The notes: generated by a model from the sequence alone, not told the origin. Shown: positions 8,529-17,294, counted from the stretch's first letter. The stretch is 64,000 bases of DNA from Anaerolineales bacterium UBA2395 (GCA_002343775.1 DDSH01000006.1:71984-135983); one strand, 5' to 3'. Program-made: numbers and translations.

Positions 8529-9134
8529 TCACAAGTTACTTTCTGAAAAAGCAGTCAACACGATAGGAACTTGATAATACGCTGGCAAAGCACAGGCGCG
8601 GCAAAGATTAAGACCATCTCGTTTTAGTTCCCGCTCGTTCATGATCTCCTCGCCGCACATATCACAATTGACGCGCATCCCGGCGCATGAGACGATCTCT
8701 TCCACTGATTTGTTCAGTTGAACCTCGGCAATGGTGAACATCTCTTCATCAGGCATGGACTGATAGGCTTGCATCTGCGCAAAATAATGACGCGGTTCAT
8801 TGGGGATATGAGCGCTGGCTTGCTCACGTATGTCCAGTTTCGGTGCAATACGAATAGCCCGACTTGTTTTTGTATCCACGAATGTGACTGCAACCTTGCC
8901 GTAATCTTCCACACGCAAGGTTCTGTGACCAACGGTACAGCCTGTCGCGGCGATGACTCCATCCACAAAACAACCGTCGGTTTCAGAGATGATGAGCAAC
9001 TCTTTCTTTTTCGGAGGCTCGGTGAAGTTAAGCGCTTTCATGCCAGCCATGCCAATCCGTGCGCCAAGGATCTGGCGCGGACAAAGATGATCATGGTCTT
9101 GCATGGATTTTTCAAGGATTTGGGCAAGGTTCAT
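8529..9134 (-). CDS. FmdE-family protein with C-terminal zinc ribbon
   Basis: Protein related to subunit E of formylmethanofuran dehydrogenase, a family found in many non-methanogens beside molybdo- or tungsto-enzymes. Seen: the FmdE motif DHDHLCPRQILGARIG at about residues 13-28, ETDGCFVDGVIAATGCTVGHRTL in the core, and a C-terminal zinc ribbon with CDMC and CRAC pairs. The ATG at 9134 has AAGGA seven bases upstream; the longer frame would need a TTG at 9149 inside the Rieske stop. It is the last gene of the respiratory operon. I infer a role in molybdenum cofactor handling or redox chemistry; methanogenesis is not implied. Confidence 0.85.
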   Translation of the reverse strand: MNLAQILEKSMQDHDHLCPRQILGARIGMAGMKALNFTEPPKKKELLIISETDGCFVDGVIAATGCTVGHRTLRVEDYGKVAVTFVDTKTSRAIRIAPKLDIREQASAHIPNEPRHYFAQMQAYQSMPDEEMFTIAEVQLNKSVEEIVSCAGMRVNCDMCGEEIMNERELKRDGLNLCRACALPAYYQVPIVLTAFSESNL

Positions 9135-9145
9135 CGGACTATCCT

Positions 9146-9562
9146 TCAAGCAGTGAATACTTTTATATTTCTATCATCTGTTATTTCGATGCGTAAGACC
9201 TGCAAAGGTTTCACCGCGGGACCATGTGTTACGTTTCCATCTGAATCAAAAGCAGAATTATGGCATGGACAAGCAAAGCCAGTTTCATTCGGTTCAAGGG
9301 TGCAGCCAAGGTGTGTGCATGTCAGACTCAGGGCGGTGAATCCGCTTTCGGCGTGTATGAGAAGCGCGGGGATTTCGGGAATGGATGTGCGTGAGCCAAG
9401 CGGATACTGATCCGCGGAGCCGAGATCGAATTCCGTTTTTTGTTCTGCTGTTGGTGCGTAAGAAAGAAAGCGAAGCAAGCCGCCAGTGGCAAGCAATCCG
9501 CTGAGATAGAGAATCCCATTGCGGGTGAGTTTTAGAAAATCGCGGCGGGATATTTGCGTCAT
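9146..9562 (-). CDS. Rieske [2Fe-2S] protein, Tat-exported
   Basis: Membrane-anchored Rieske protein of 138 residues facing outside the cell membrane. The N-terminus has a twin-arginine signal (SRRDFLK) and a hydrophobic helix that likely stays as the anchor. The cluster ligands are CTHLGC and CPCHNSAFD, i.e. two Cys and two His with the disulfide cysteines of high-potential Rieske proteins. The ATG at 9562 lies one base from the end of the multiheme cytochrome gene. With the cytochrome b it would form the core of a bc-like quinol-oxidising complex. Confidence 0.92.
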   Translation of the reverse strand: MTQISRRDFLKLTRNGILYLSGLLATGGLLRFLSYAPTAEQKTEFDLGSADQYPLGSRTSIPEIPALLIHAESGFTALSLTCTHLGCTLEPNETGFACPCHNSAFDSDGNVTHGPAVKPLQVLRIEITDDRNIKVFTA

Positions 9563-9563
9563 G

Positions 9564-10793
9564 TTATTTTTCCACTGCATGGCATTCGTGACAGTAATGC
9601 GATTCCTGTTCATCGGGTTTTTGTTCGCAGGCGCTGCCCATCACAGGGTTAAAAGTGAAATATTGTTTGGTGGCTTTGCCGATCATTTCATAGGTTCCAT
9701 CGGGTAAGACTCTTGTGTTCCAAAGCGGTTCGCCTTTTTCGGTGACGAGGATGGTATCGCCAAGTTTCAATTCCACCACAGGATTTAGGAAGGCGAGAGT
9801 GAAGGCAATGTCATTCGGGTCGGTGAGTTTTTTTGTGCGTGGCAGTTCATCCAACGTGCCGTGACAGGTCTTGCATTGAACATACTCAATAGAGGCTTGA
9901 TCGTTGTGAATGTCACCATCGCCCATCACTTCAGAGCGGGTGTGACAGTCCACGCAGTCGAGAGTGTATTCGCATTGCGTAAATTGCGCGATGGGCTGGT
10001 AGTAGTCTTGTAGTCGCGTGGTCGCGTGGTCAGTTCGTTCAATAAATGTCATTGTCCGTAGATCGTAATTGCCACGATTATGGCAGGCATTGCATTGAGT
10101 GTATGAAATGGCAGTGGTCAGAGTGTGCGTCTCGGTAGAATGACACGCTGCGCAACCTGTCTCTCGTGCAAAGGCTTCGCCTTCTCGTGGCTCGGCGTGC
10201 AGATGGCAGGTAAGACATTCTTCGCCAAACTTTTGAATGGATGGATGATTAGCACTGACAGGGTCAAACGCCTGCAAAGAAGTGATCCCCGTCTTTGTGT
10301 TTTCATCTGTAACAGCCGCAATGCCGAAACGGGCAGTTAGGTCAGGTTGTGCGCCAAAGGTGAAGAGGATGTTGGAGATCGCGCCTGCATAGGTGGATTG
10401 GACACTGGTGGTCACGCGCTGGATGTGATGACGATCATCCGCTTCGCTGCCGCTGTGACAGTTGCTCCCACCACATGAAGTTTCTACTACACTGAGGTCG
10501 GATGGGTTGGCGCCCCCGCGCATGGCGCTGTGAGCCAGGTCTGCATTGAGCGCAAGGCGTTCACCGCCGTGACAACTCACACAGCCAAAGGTTTCGACAG
10601 GATGCGAAGCGCTGATTTCGGGCAAGTCCGCGTGGCAGGTGATGCAGTATTCAGTTTCGCCGGAGAGGGTTGGGGTGAGTGGGATAGGAGCGGGGTGGCG
10701 GGAGGAGTTCCACCAGACGAGAGATAAGGTTACAAGAAGCAATCCCGAAATGATAAAAAGTAGAAAGTGGAAAGTGGATGGTTTAGTTTGCAT
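9564..10793 (-). CDS. Nonaheme c-type cytochrome, membrane-anchored
   Basis: Exported electron carrier with one N-terminal membrane helix (residues about 9-28). I count eight CXXCH heme sites (CITCH, CVSCH, CLTCH, CAACH, CNACH, CVDCH, CKTCH, CHECH) plus one CX4CH (CGGSNCH), nine in all. The CX4CH spacing is unusual but known in some multiheme cytochromes. The ATG at 10793 overlaps the end of the cytochrome b gene by 11 bp. It is followed at once by the Rieske gene, so it probably takes electrons from the Rieske/cytochrome b module. It resembles NapC/NrfH-unrelated multiheme proteins; the exact subfamily is unknown to me. Confidence 0.88.
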   Translation of the reverse strand: MQTKPSTFHFLLFIISGLLLVTLSLVWWNSSRHPAPIPLTPTLSGETEYCITCHADLPEISASHPVETFGCVSCHGGERLALNADLAHSAMRGGANPSDLSVVETSCGGSNCHSGSEADDRHHIQRVTTSVQSTYAGAISNILFTFGAQPDLTARFGIAAVTDENTKTGITSLQAFDPVSANHPSIQKFGEECLTCHLHAEPREGEAFARETGCAACHSTETHTLTTAISYTQCNACHNRGNYDLRTMTFIERTDHATTRLQDYYQPIAQFTQCEYTLDCVDCHTRSEVMGDGDIHNDQASIEYVQCKTCHGTLDELPRTKKLTDPNDIAFTLAFLNPVVELKLGDTILVTEKGEPLWNTRVLPDGTYEMIGKATKQYFTFNPVMGSACEQKPDEQESHYCHECHAVEK

Positions 10794-11826
10794 TGGCAAG
10801 TAAAGTCAAAAGGATAACGATAAGCGATACAAGCCCCATTGTGATCTGCGCAAGGCGGTTGGATTTTGGGAACCAGGTGCCGATATCCGAGTCAGCGGGT
10901 TTGGGGAAGATGTAGGGGATGATGGCAACGAGGATGAGAATGCCAAACGGGATGACGATGCCAAAGATGAACGGATCGCCCCATTTGAGCATTTGTTGAA
11001 CCCAAAGGAAGAACCAGGGTGCTTTTGCAGATTGCGAAGCAGCCTCACGAATTGCAGCAGGTGTGGAATCCATTGCAGGTGCGATGGGCGCGGGAACAGA
11101 ACTGGACAACAGAATCAACGCAATGCCAACGATGAACATCGCCAGCACTTCGCGGCGGACGAGTTCGTTGCGGGAGATGCGGGCGTTATCGGTGCGGGCT
11201 TGCGGCGGCGGGACGGCGATGCCTCCATCTCTGCGGACGCGGAAGGCGTGCCAGATGCCGAGGATGATAATGGGCAAGGTCAAGCCGAAGATATGCCAGA
11301 CATACATTCGCAATAAACCTGTGGAGCAGGCTTCGCCTCCGCCGATGGCGAGACGATGGAAAAAGTCACCAATGAAGGGAATGGTTTTGATTAAATTTGT
11401 ACCTGTCAGCAATGGGTAGCAAATGTCCACGTCCCAACGCAGGATGTAGCCAGTGAAATCCAGCAGAATGGATAAAACAAAGAGAGCGAGCCCCAGCAAA
11501 TAATTAAAGCGGCGCGGATGGCTGTATGCGGCGGTGAAGACAACGCGCAGAAGATGAATTGCGGAAACGATCAATAAGATTTGCGCCGACCAATAATGCA
11601 GGTTGCGGATGAATCCCCCGAATGGAACATGATAGGTGATGGTTTGAACCGAGAGCGCTGCTTCTTCAGGCGTGGGAATGTAATAGAACATTTCCAGAAT
11701 CCCGGTCACCCCAAGGATGAGCATGAGGAAGACGGCTGTGCCACCTGCGCCTAAAGTGTGCCGCCAGCGTGCCTGATCTGCTGGGATGGTTGGGGGGTGA
11801 AGGTGGTGAAAGAAGGAGGGGCGCAT
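10783..11826 (-). CDS. Cytochrome b (b6/subunit IV fused type)
   Basis: Di-heme integral membrane subunit of a bc-like complex. Two heme ligand pairs are visible: LHYWSAQ...SAIHLLRV with histidines 14 apart, and WHIFGL...GIWHAFRV with histidines 15 apart, the spacing known for b6-type proteins. The C-terminal part is like subunit IV, but the quinol-site PEWY motif reads APWF, so the usual Glu is missing. The frame is open to a TTG at 11889, but the first ATG is 11826, after a strong hairpin, and I choose it. The protein has about eight or nine membrane segments and is co-transcribed with the NrfD-like gene upstream. Confidence 0.88.
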   Translation of the reverse strand: MRPSFFHHLHPPTIPADQARWRHTLGAGGTAVFLMLILGVTGILEMFYYIPTPEEAALSVQTITYHVPFGGFIRNLHYWSAQILLIVSAIHLLRVVFTAAYSHPRRFNYLLGLALFVLSILLDFTGYILRWDVDICYPLLTGTNLIKTIPFIGDFFHRLAIGGGEACSTGLLRMYVWHIFGLTLPIIILGIWHAFRVRRDGGIAVPPPQARTDNARISRNELVRREVLAMFIVGIALILLSSSVPAPIAPAMDSTPAAIREAASQSAKAPWFFLWVQQMLKWGDPFIFGIVIPFGILILVAIIPYIFPKPADSDIGTWFPKSNRLAQITMGLVSLIVILLTLLANAN

Positions 11827-11849
11827 GGGGGTGCTATTGATGTTTTCGG

Positions 11850-11887
11850 GTCTCAGCCCGTGAATAGCCCAATTCACGGGCTGAGAC
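11850..11887. other. Perfect 16-bp-stem hairpin between nrfD-like and cytochrome b genes
   Basis: GTCTCAGCCCGTGAAT (11850-11865) pairs exactly with 11872-11887 around a six-base loop. No T-run follows on either strand, so it is not a standard terminator. In the minus-strand mRNA it lies between the NrfD stop (11970) and the cytochrome b ATG (11826). It may set mRNA stability or segment the operon, or it may be a mobile palindromic repeat. Confidence 0.6.
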
Positions 11888-11969
11888 AAGGAGAATGTCT
11901 TTCTATTTACAGAGTAGCAAATGATTCAGAAAACAGAATCGGGTTGCGGTTAAGAAAGAGGCGCTGACT

Positions 11970-13157
11970 TTAATCGCCTGCGTGGGTGGCTGCGGGATGT
12001 TCATCCTCGAAGACGGGGAAGTATTTGGCGATCAATCCGAATGCCATGATGCCTGCGGAGAAGATGCCGATGGAGACGGCGACTTCGGGCAGAGTGGGGA
12101 AGTAATCCACATTGCTCATAAAGGTCGGCAGGTAGAAGAGCGGGTCGGGGTGTTTGACCGCGAACCAACTGACGTTGAAACGGTTGAGAATCATGCCGAC
12201 GAGCACGATGATCGCGCCTGTTAATAGGCCATTTCCGTTTTCGCGATTTTTTTTGATGGAGAACCACGCGATGGGAGTGACCACACCAATGAGAATCTCT
12301 GCCCAGAAGAGCACGCTCATGATGCCGCTGGTGAAAAGCAGACCGAGTTCGCCTGCCACGGCGAGTTCGCCAAATTTGAGCAAGGCGTAAATGCCGAGCG
12401 CAATCGGCAGACCTTTGGCAAGTTTTGCCAGCAGATGTGTTTCAAGCCCGCGTTGGAAATAGCGCGAACTGAGCGATGACTCGAAGATGATCATTGCCAT
12501 GCCGACGGTGATGGCAGAAGAGAAGAACATGATCGGCAGGATGGGCGTCCACCAGAGCGGATGCAGTTTGGTGGGCTGAATGAGTAGGAGCGAACCCAGT
12601 GAGGATTGATGCAAGGTGGAAAGCACCACACCCACGATGACGAACGGCATGATGAAGCGATGAATGAGATGTGCCACTTTATGCAGTTTTGGAAAACGTT
12701 CCAACACTACAGGCGCAAACTCAACAGCAAGCACGGTGAGATAACTCATCACGCAGATACCGATCTCAAGCAGAACGCTGGTGTGATTCCAGTGGATCAT
12801 CATGTACCAGATGCGCAGGGGCTGACCGAGGTCCACGAGCAAGGCGATGGCAACCATGATATAGCCGAGGAAGGCGGTGAGAACGGACGGACGCAGCAAC
12901 GGCTCAAATTCTTTGATGCGCAAAATGTACACCGTGCCCGCCATGAGAAAGCCGCCGCTGGAAATGACCACGCCTGTGAACAGGTCGAAACTGATCCAGA
13001 AGCCCCACGGGTAGGAATAACTCAGGTCGCTGATGGCGCCGATGCCGAAGGCGTAGCGCATCATGGCGACGATGAATGCAATGCCCATGAGCGCGAGCAG
13101 TACCGAGGGCAGGATGCCGATGCGAAGGAATTTGGGGAGTGTGATGTTGAGTTTCAT
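11970..13157 (-). CDS. NrfD/PsrC-type integral membrane quinone-interacting subunit
   Basis: Polytopic membrane protein (395 residues, about ten hydrophobic helices) of the NrfD/HybB/PsrC family, which links quinone chemistry to a periplasmic-side Fe-S/molybdopterin module. Seen: YPWGFWISFDLFTGVVISSGGF near residues 49-70, a family hallmark, and HRFIMPFVIVGVVLSTLHQSSLGSL in the middle, typical of HybB-like members. It overlaps the ferredoxin gene by 4 bp (ATGA), showing translational coupling. With the molybdopterin subunit and ferredoxin it makes a Psr/Phs-like three-part complex. Whether it reduces or oxidises the quinone pool cannot be told. Confidence 0.9.
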   Translation of the reverse strand: MKLNITLPKFLRIGILPSVLLALMGIAFIVAMMRYAFGIGAISDLSYSYPWGFWISFDLFTGVVISSGGFLMAGTVYILRIKEFEPLLRPSVLTAFLGYIMVAIALLVDLGQPLRIWYMMIHWNHTSVLLEIGICVMSYLTVLAVEFAPVVLERFPKLHKVAHLIHRFIMPFVIVGVVLSTLHQSSLGSLLLIQPTKLHPLWWTPILPIMFFSSAITVGMAMIIFESSLSSRYFQRGLETHLLAKLAKGLPIALGIYALLKFGELAVAGELGLLFTSGIMSVLFWAEILIGVVTPIAWFSIKKNRENGNGLLTGAIIVLVGMILNRFNVSWFAVKHPDPLFYLPTFMSNVDYFPTLPEVAVSIGIFSAGIMAFGLIAKYFPVFEDEHPAATHAGD

Positions 13158-13927
13158 TTGGTTTCCTCCGCCTGTTTTTCCGCTTCGGCTTCTTTCTTTT
13201 GATTGTGTTTTCCAGCGGCGATTGCCACCATGCTCAAGACCGTCCCCCAGCCAAACGCGAACGGAATGGTCATTTCCATGACCTTTTCACTAACCTCGTT
13301 GATGGGTTCTTCAGGCAGTTCAGGCAAGCCGAGGTCTTTGAACGGGACATGCGAGATGATGAGATACGACGTGCCGCCATTCTCTTTTTCGCCGTACACA
13401 TGCTGAATGTATTTATCAGGATGAGCAGCGATGCGTTCGTGTGCTTTGGCGATGAGTTCGTCACGGTCGCCATATTCGAGCGCGTCAGTAGGACAAGTGT
13501 GTACGCAGGCGGGTTCTTCGCCGTTGTAAATGCGCTGCGGGCAGAAAGTGCATTTGTCGATGAACGCGCCGTCGATGATGCCCTTGTCATAGTCGAAGTG
13601 CGGCACGCCAAACGGACAGGCATTCATGCAGTAGCGGCAGCCGATGCACAAGTCGGGGTTGTAAGTAACGGGACCATCTTCCGCTTTGGTGTACGCACCC
13701 ACAGGACACGCCGACATGCAGTCGGGATGTTCGCAGTGCATACAGTGATAGACCATTGTGCCGCGTTGCAGATCGGGGAACGTCCCTGTAACGCCAAGCC
13801 CAGCCACCCAAAGACGGGTCTTGTCCATCTCGATGTTGTTCTCCACACTGCACGCCACCATGCAGGCGCGGCAGTCGATACAGCGTGTGGCGTCGAAGAG
13901 ATACGCGTGATGTTTAATTTCAGTCAT
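13154..13927 (-). CDS. 4Fe-4S ferredoxin subunit (HybA/PsrB-like) with C-terminal anchor
   Basis: Electron-transfer subunit with four cysteine clusters: CIDCRACMVAC, CMHCEHPDCMSACP, CIGCRYCMNACP and CTFCPQ...CVHTCP, enough for four [4Fe-4S] centres, as in PsrB/HybA/DmsB. After the clusters comes a linker and a hydrophobic stretch (IPFAFGWGTVLSMVAIAAG, about residues 219-237), then a charged tail, so the C-terminus may be a membrane anchor as in HybA. There is no signal peptide; it may be exported with the Tat-dependent catalytic subunit. It sits between the catalytic and NrfD-like subunits. Confidence 0.92.
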   Translation of the reverse strand: MTEIKHHAYLFDATRCIDCRACMVACSVENNIEMDKTRLWVAGLGVTGTFPDLQRGTMVYHCMHCEHPDCMSACPVGAYTKAEDGPVTYNPDLCIGCRYCMNACPFGVPHFDYDKGIIDGAFIDKCTFCPQRIYNGEEPACVHTCPTDALEYGDRDELIAKAHERIAAHPDKYIQHVYGEKENGGTSYLIISHVPFKDLGLPELPEEPINEVSEKVMEMTIPFAFGWGTVLSMVAIAAGKHNQKKEAEAEKQAEETK

Positions 13928-13936
13928 GATTCACCT

Positions 13937-16111
13937 CTACGCCTTTTTTACCGTCACGAAGGTCTGGCTCAATGCCTGCCCGCCGCTGATGGGATCGGTA
14001 TAGGTCACATGCACAGCCGAGTCACTCGCGCCGACACCGTAGGCTGTTTTCAATCCCTTTGAGAGATGTCCATAGCCAGGGGTCATATAAACACAATCGG
14101 GGCGAATGGCTTGAGTCGCCAACAGTTTGGTGTGAATTTGTCCAACTTCGCTAGTCACTTCCACCCAATCATCGGTTTCAAGTCCGAGGTCGGTAGCGGT
14201 TTTGGTGTTCATCCACAAACGCGGTTCTTCGGAATATTTATGCAGCAGTTGGTTGTTCTGCGTACCGAACTGCGTGGAGGTTGCTATCTTGCCAGTCAGT
14301 AAATAGAACTGACCTTCGGCAGGCTGCGGCGGCTCTTCCCAAGTTGGCACACCGGGGAAACCGACTTTGGCAAGCGTGTCGGAGAATAACTCGATTTTTC
14401 CGCTGGGAGTGTTCCACGAAAATTCCGCTTCACCCTCCGCCGATGACAGTTCGGCAAAACCCTGGGCTTTCACTTCCTCCAAACTGACGCCGAGCGGTTT
14501 GAGTTGCTGGCGGATGTAATCTTCCTCATCTTCGTATTGGAAGTAATCGCCAAGTCCGAGGCGTTCGCCCAATTGCTTGTAGATCCACAATGCGGATTTT
14601 GCTTCGCCCTGCGGTTCAATGACAGGCTGTCGCAAAAAGACTTTGTCTCCAACAGGCAGCAACGGGTCATAGCGTTCGAGGTACGAGGCTTCGGGCAGGA
14701 CGACATCCGAGAACCATGCCGTGTCGTTGAGGACGATGTCCACGGTGACGATGAAATCCAACTTGCCAAAGGCTTCGATGGTCTTGCCGCGGTCCGGCAG
14801 GGATTGAATCGGGTTTTGTCGTGAGATGAACCAGCCATGCGCCTGATACGGGTCGCCGCTGACGATATTGTCACGCAGTTCCTGAAATACGCCGATCTTG
14901 AACGGTACTACGGGATATTTCCACGGCACGCCATCCAAACGCAAGGCAGAGATACGCGGGTAGGCAGGCTGTGGGGGAGCGCCCAATGCGCCGCTTTCCT
15001 CTCCAGCCGCCGCGACCAATACCTTATTCCAATTGCCAAGCAGCGCATTCATGATGCTAATGGCGCGCTGGGTGTGGAATGAATTGACGAAGTTCGATGT
15101 GCGCCAGCCATTATGTACCAGTGCATGCGGCGCGGCTTCAGCGAGTTCGTGCGCAATGCGTATGATGGTTTCGGCGGGGATACCCGTCAACGGCGCAGCC
15201 CATTCGGGGGTGTAACGTGCAACTTCCTTTTTCAATTCGTCAAAGCCGACCGTGTTCTTTTCAACAAAGGAGCGGTTGTATAACTTTTCGCCGATGATGA
15301 TGTTGAGCAAAGCCAAGTGAAAGGCTAGGTCATTTCCGGGTTTGATGGGCAGCCACTCGGTCGCTTTTGAGGCGGTCTTGGTGTAGCGCGGGTCGAGGTA
15401 CACCACCTTCGCGCCGTTCTCAATCGCCATGATGAGGTCATGTGTCTCGGAGGTGGAAATCGCTTCGAGCAGGTTGCGTCCCGTCAACAAAATGTATTTG
15501 AGTTTGTCGTCGTAGATGCGTCCGGGTTCTTCCATGCCGTAGGTCATTGTGTTGGCGACGATCATGGCGTTGAAGCACAAGGAACGCTGCGTACCGTAGT
15601 TTGGAGAACCAAATCCATACAGCAAATTCTCGAACAACGGCTGGCTCAAATTGTGCGTGGATGAAAAGACCATCGCCTCCGCGCCGTATTTGTTCTTGAT
15701 CTCGGTCATTTTACTGGCGACCAGATCCAATGCCTCTTCCCAAGACGCCTGACGGAATTTGCCTTCTCCGCGTTTGCCCACGCGAATGAGCGGGGTCAAC
15801 ACACGGTCGGGGTCGTAGGTGTTCATCAAACCCGATTGCCCGCGCGGACATAAATTCCCGCGTGAGTGCGGATGCTCAGGGTTGCCGTCCAACTTGACGA
15901 CGCGCCCATCCTTGATCTTGGCGATCAAGCCGCAGCGCCAGACACACATCTCGCACATGCTGTGAACAAAGCCATCGCCTTCCGCGTTGATGTGTCCCGC
16001 CGCGCGCGCCGCTTGCGCTACCTTTGCAGGCAGCATTTGACCGAGCGCCAAAGCCCCTGCGCCTGCTGCGCCTAGTTTTAGAAAATCTCTTCGTGAGATT
16101 GTTTTTGTCAT
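13937..16111 (-). CDS. Molybdopterin oxidoreductase, PsrA/PhsA-like catalytic subunit
   Basis: Catalytic subunit (724 residues) binding bis-MGD. A Tat signal (SRRDFLKLGAAGAGA) opens the protein. The [4Fe-4S] ligands are C53, C56, C60 and C88 (CEMCVWRC ... NLCPRG). C179 in TQRSLCFNA is the probable Mo ligand, as in polysulfide and thiosulfate reductases. Signature segments include ATEWLPIKPGNDLAFHLALL and a C-terminal cofactor domain with LLTGK and MTPGYGHLS. Next to two thiosulfate-uptake-like genes, a sulfur oxyanion or polysulfide is the best guess for the substrate; tetrathionate, arsenate or other oxyanions are not excluded. It lies 9 bp before the ferredoxin gene. Confidence 0.9.
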   Translation of the reverse strand: MTKTISRRDFLKLGAAGAGALALGQMLPAKVAQAARAAGHINAEGDGFVHSMCEMCVWRCGLIAKIKDGRVVKLDGNPEHPHSRGNLCPRGQSGLMNTYDPDRVLTPLIRVGKRGEGKFRQASWEEALDLVASKMTEIKNKYGAEAMVFSSTHNLSQPLFENLLYGFGSPNYGTQRSLCFNAMIVANTMTYGMEEPGRIYDDKLKYILLTGRNLLEAISTSETHDLIMAIENGAKVVYLDPRYTKTASKATEWLPIKPGNDLAFHLALLNIIIGEKLYNRSFVEKNTVGFDELKKEVARYTPEWAAPLTGIPAETIIRIAHELAEAAPHALVHNGWRTSNFVNSFHTQRAISIMNALLGNWNKVLVAAAGEESGALGAPPQPAYPRISALRLDGVPWKYPVVPFKIGVFQELRDNIVSGDPYQAHGWFISRQNPIQSLPDRGKTIEAFGKLDFIVTVDIVLNDTAWFSDVVLPEASYLERYDPLLPVGDKVFLRQPVIEPQGEAKSALWIYKQLGERLGLGDYFQYEDEEDYIRQQLKPLGVSLEEVKAQGFAELSSAEGEAEFSWNTPSGKIELFSDTLAKVGFPGVPTWEEPPQPAEGQFYLLTGKIATSTQFGTQNNQLLHKYSEEPRLWMNTKTATDLGLETDDWVEVTSEVGQIHTKLLATQAIRPDCVYMTPGYGHLSKGLKTAYGVGASDSAVHVTYTDPISGGQALSQTFVTVKKA

Positions 16112-16119
16112 GAAAGACT

Positions 16120-16190
16120 CCAGTGTTCAGTGAACAGTTATCAGTGATCAGTTTTGCAAAATACTGCTTACTGGTTACTGCTTACTGATT
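16120..16190. repeat. Simple dispersed repeat (CAGTTATCAGTGATCAG type)
   Basis: Tandem and inverted units of the kind CAGTGAACAGTTATCAGTGA, then TTACTG units, fill the gap between the molybdopterin gene and the YeeE/YedE-like gene and supply the last codons and stop of the latter. Related units occur at 30461-30530 (inside fdrA), 53089-53118 and 56752-56780 (inside a coding region). Confidence 0.6.
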
Positions 16191-16736
16191 ACTTTCCTTC
16201 CTCTGCCACCCCACACGTTCGATCATATAGAACAGCAGTAACGAGATCAGCGTAAAGGTCAGAATGGTAAGGAAGGGACTTAGGTTCCACAGATCAGGCA
16301 TGGTTGTATTGCCGTAATTGGCAAGAGCCGAAATTACCGGGAATACTTTGTCGTAAGTGAGACCGTAAACTACTGCGCCTACTAAAAAGCCAAGCAAGCC
16401 AGGGATGAGGTAATCCAACTTGCCTTCGCCCGCGCCAGCCGCGGCGGTACCAGGGCAATATCCACTGAGCGCCATGCCAAAGCCGAATATGATTCCACCT
16501 ACAAGATTGCCGACGATGTAAGTAGCAGGCACATTCGGGAAGGTAATCAAGCCCAATCCGCGCAGGGCATACAGTCCGCTCATGGAAACCACCAGGGCGG
16601 TCATCATGAACTTCAACACGGTCATATCGGTAAAGCGATAGACGTTGATGATTTTGTGGTATTTGGTCAAACCAGCCTTGTTGAGTGCAAACCCAAAGAA
16701 CACACCCAGCACCAAAGCAAAAATAAAGTTCAGCAT
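16182..16736 (-). CDS. YeeE/YedE (TsuA-like) thiosulfate uptake protein, half-size, SGYCPGT half
   Basis: Membrane protein (184 residues, about five helices) matching one half of YeeE/YedE proteins, the thiosulfate importers. The conserved cysteine motif SGYCPGT lies at about residues 89-95, in a Gly-rich loop. The partner half with GGCTSG is encoded 9 bp upstream at 16746-17291, so the transporter is split over two genes rather than being one fused protein. The pair lies directly before the molybdopterin oxidoreductase, supporting delivery of a sulfur compound. The last residues come from a simple repeat. Confidence 0.85.
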   Translation of the reverse strand: MLNFIFALVLGVFFGFALNKAGLTKYHKIINVYRFTDMTVLKFMMTALVVSMSGLYALRGLGLITFPNVPATYIVGNLVGGIIFGFGMALSGYCPGTAAAGAGEGKLDYLIPGLLGFLVGAVVYGLTYDKVFPVISALANYGNTTMPDLWNLSPFLTILTFTLISLLLFYMIERVGWQRKESNQ

Positions 16737-16745
16737 GTCAGCCTC

Positions 16746-17291
16746 CTAAAACCGTTTGCCGTAGATCAGCCAGGCGGTTGGGATGCCGCCCACGAACATG
16801 CCAGCAATAAAGATGAATGCCGCCGGAGCCAGCAACATGCCGCCGGAGATGGCAAGTCCGCTGGTGCAGCCGCCTGCAATGCCCGCCGCGTATTCCAAAA
16901 TGATCGCGCCAAAGAAAGCGATTAACCAGCGCTTCCAGGTCTGTGCGCCGAAAATGCGTTTCCATTGTTCGTCTGAATTGGCAGAGTCTTTCTTGCCCCA
17001 TTTGAGGGTGCCGCTTGTCGCCGCGCCGATCATGCCGCCGAAGAAAATTCCAACCACCAACATCACGCCGTAGGTAATGCCGGGCGGCATGATGAAGTTG
17101 AAGTACATATTGTCAAATGCCGCTGGCGCAACGGCTTTGCCGATCATGCCAGCAATATTTTCAAACGCACCCGAAGCGCCAAGCAAACTATCACTTGCCC
17201 ATACCGCGGCAATGCCCACCAAACCGAGCAGCACGCCCGCCACATACGGAGACCACTCATCCTTGCGAATGTAATCCAGAATGAATTTCAT
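16746..17291 (-). CDS. YeeE/YedE (TsuA-like) thiosulfate uptake protein, half-size, GGCTSG half
   Basis: Membrane protein (181 residues, about five helices) forming the other half of a YeeE/YedE-type transporter. GIAGGCTSGLAISGGML near residues 137-153 carries the conserved cysteine used for thiosulfate relay in this family. It also has the FGGMIGAATSGTLKW loop. It starts 3 bp before the end of the triheme cytochrome gene in transcription order and is followed after 9 bp by its partner half. Regulation is probably by the ArsR-type repressor at the head of the operon. Confidence 0.85.
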   Translation of the reverse strand: MKFILDYIRKDEWSPYVAGVLLGLVGIAAVWASDSLLGASGAFENIAGMIGKAVAPAAFDNMYFNFIMPPGITYGVMLVVGIFFGGMIGAATSGTLKWGKKDSANSDEQWKRIFGAQTWKRWLIAFFGAIILEYAAGIAGGCTSGLAISGGMLLAPAAFIFIAGMFVGGIPTAWLIYGKRF

Positions 17292-17294
17292 GGC

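Noticed and set aside
8529..9134. Formylmethanofuran dehydrogenase of a methanogen
   Set aside because: Only the FmdE-like part is found, next to respiratory genes; stand-alone members are common outside methanogens.
8718..9410. Long plus-strand frame of 230 codons across the FmdE and Rieske genes
   Set aside because: It is antisense to two clear protein genes with family motifs, has no ribosome-binding site and no recognisable domain.
11881..11960. Short plus-strand peptide after AAGGAGA (ATG near 11894)
   Set aside because: The frame ends after nine codons and lies between two minus-strand genes; the AAGGAG is probably chance within the hairpin flank.
13199..14062. Plus-strand frame of 287 codons opposite the ferredoxin gene
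   Set aside because: The minus-strand frame has four Fe-S cysteine motifs; the opposite strand is a shadow.
9146..16111. Alternative complex III (ActABCDEF)
   Set aside because: ActB is a fused molybdopterin-like/Fe-S protein without cofactor and ActD/F proteins are missing; here the molybdopterin subunit is intact and separate, with Rieske and cytochrome b genes.
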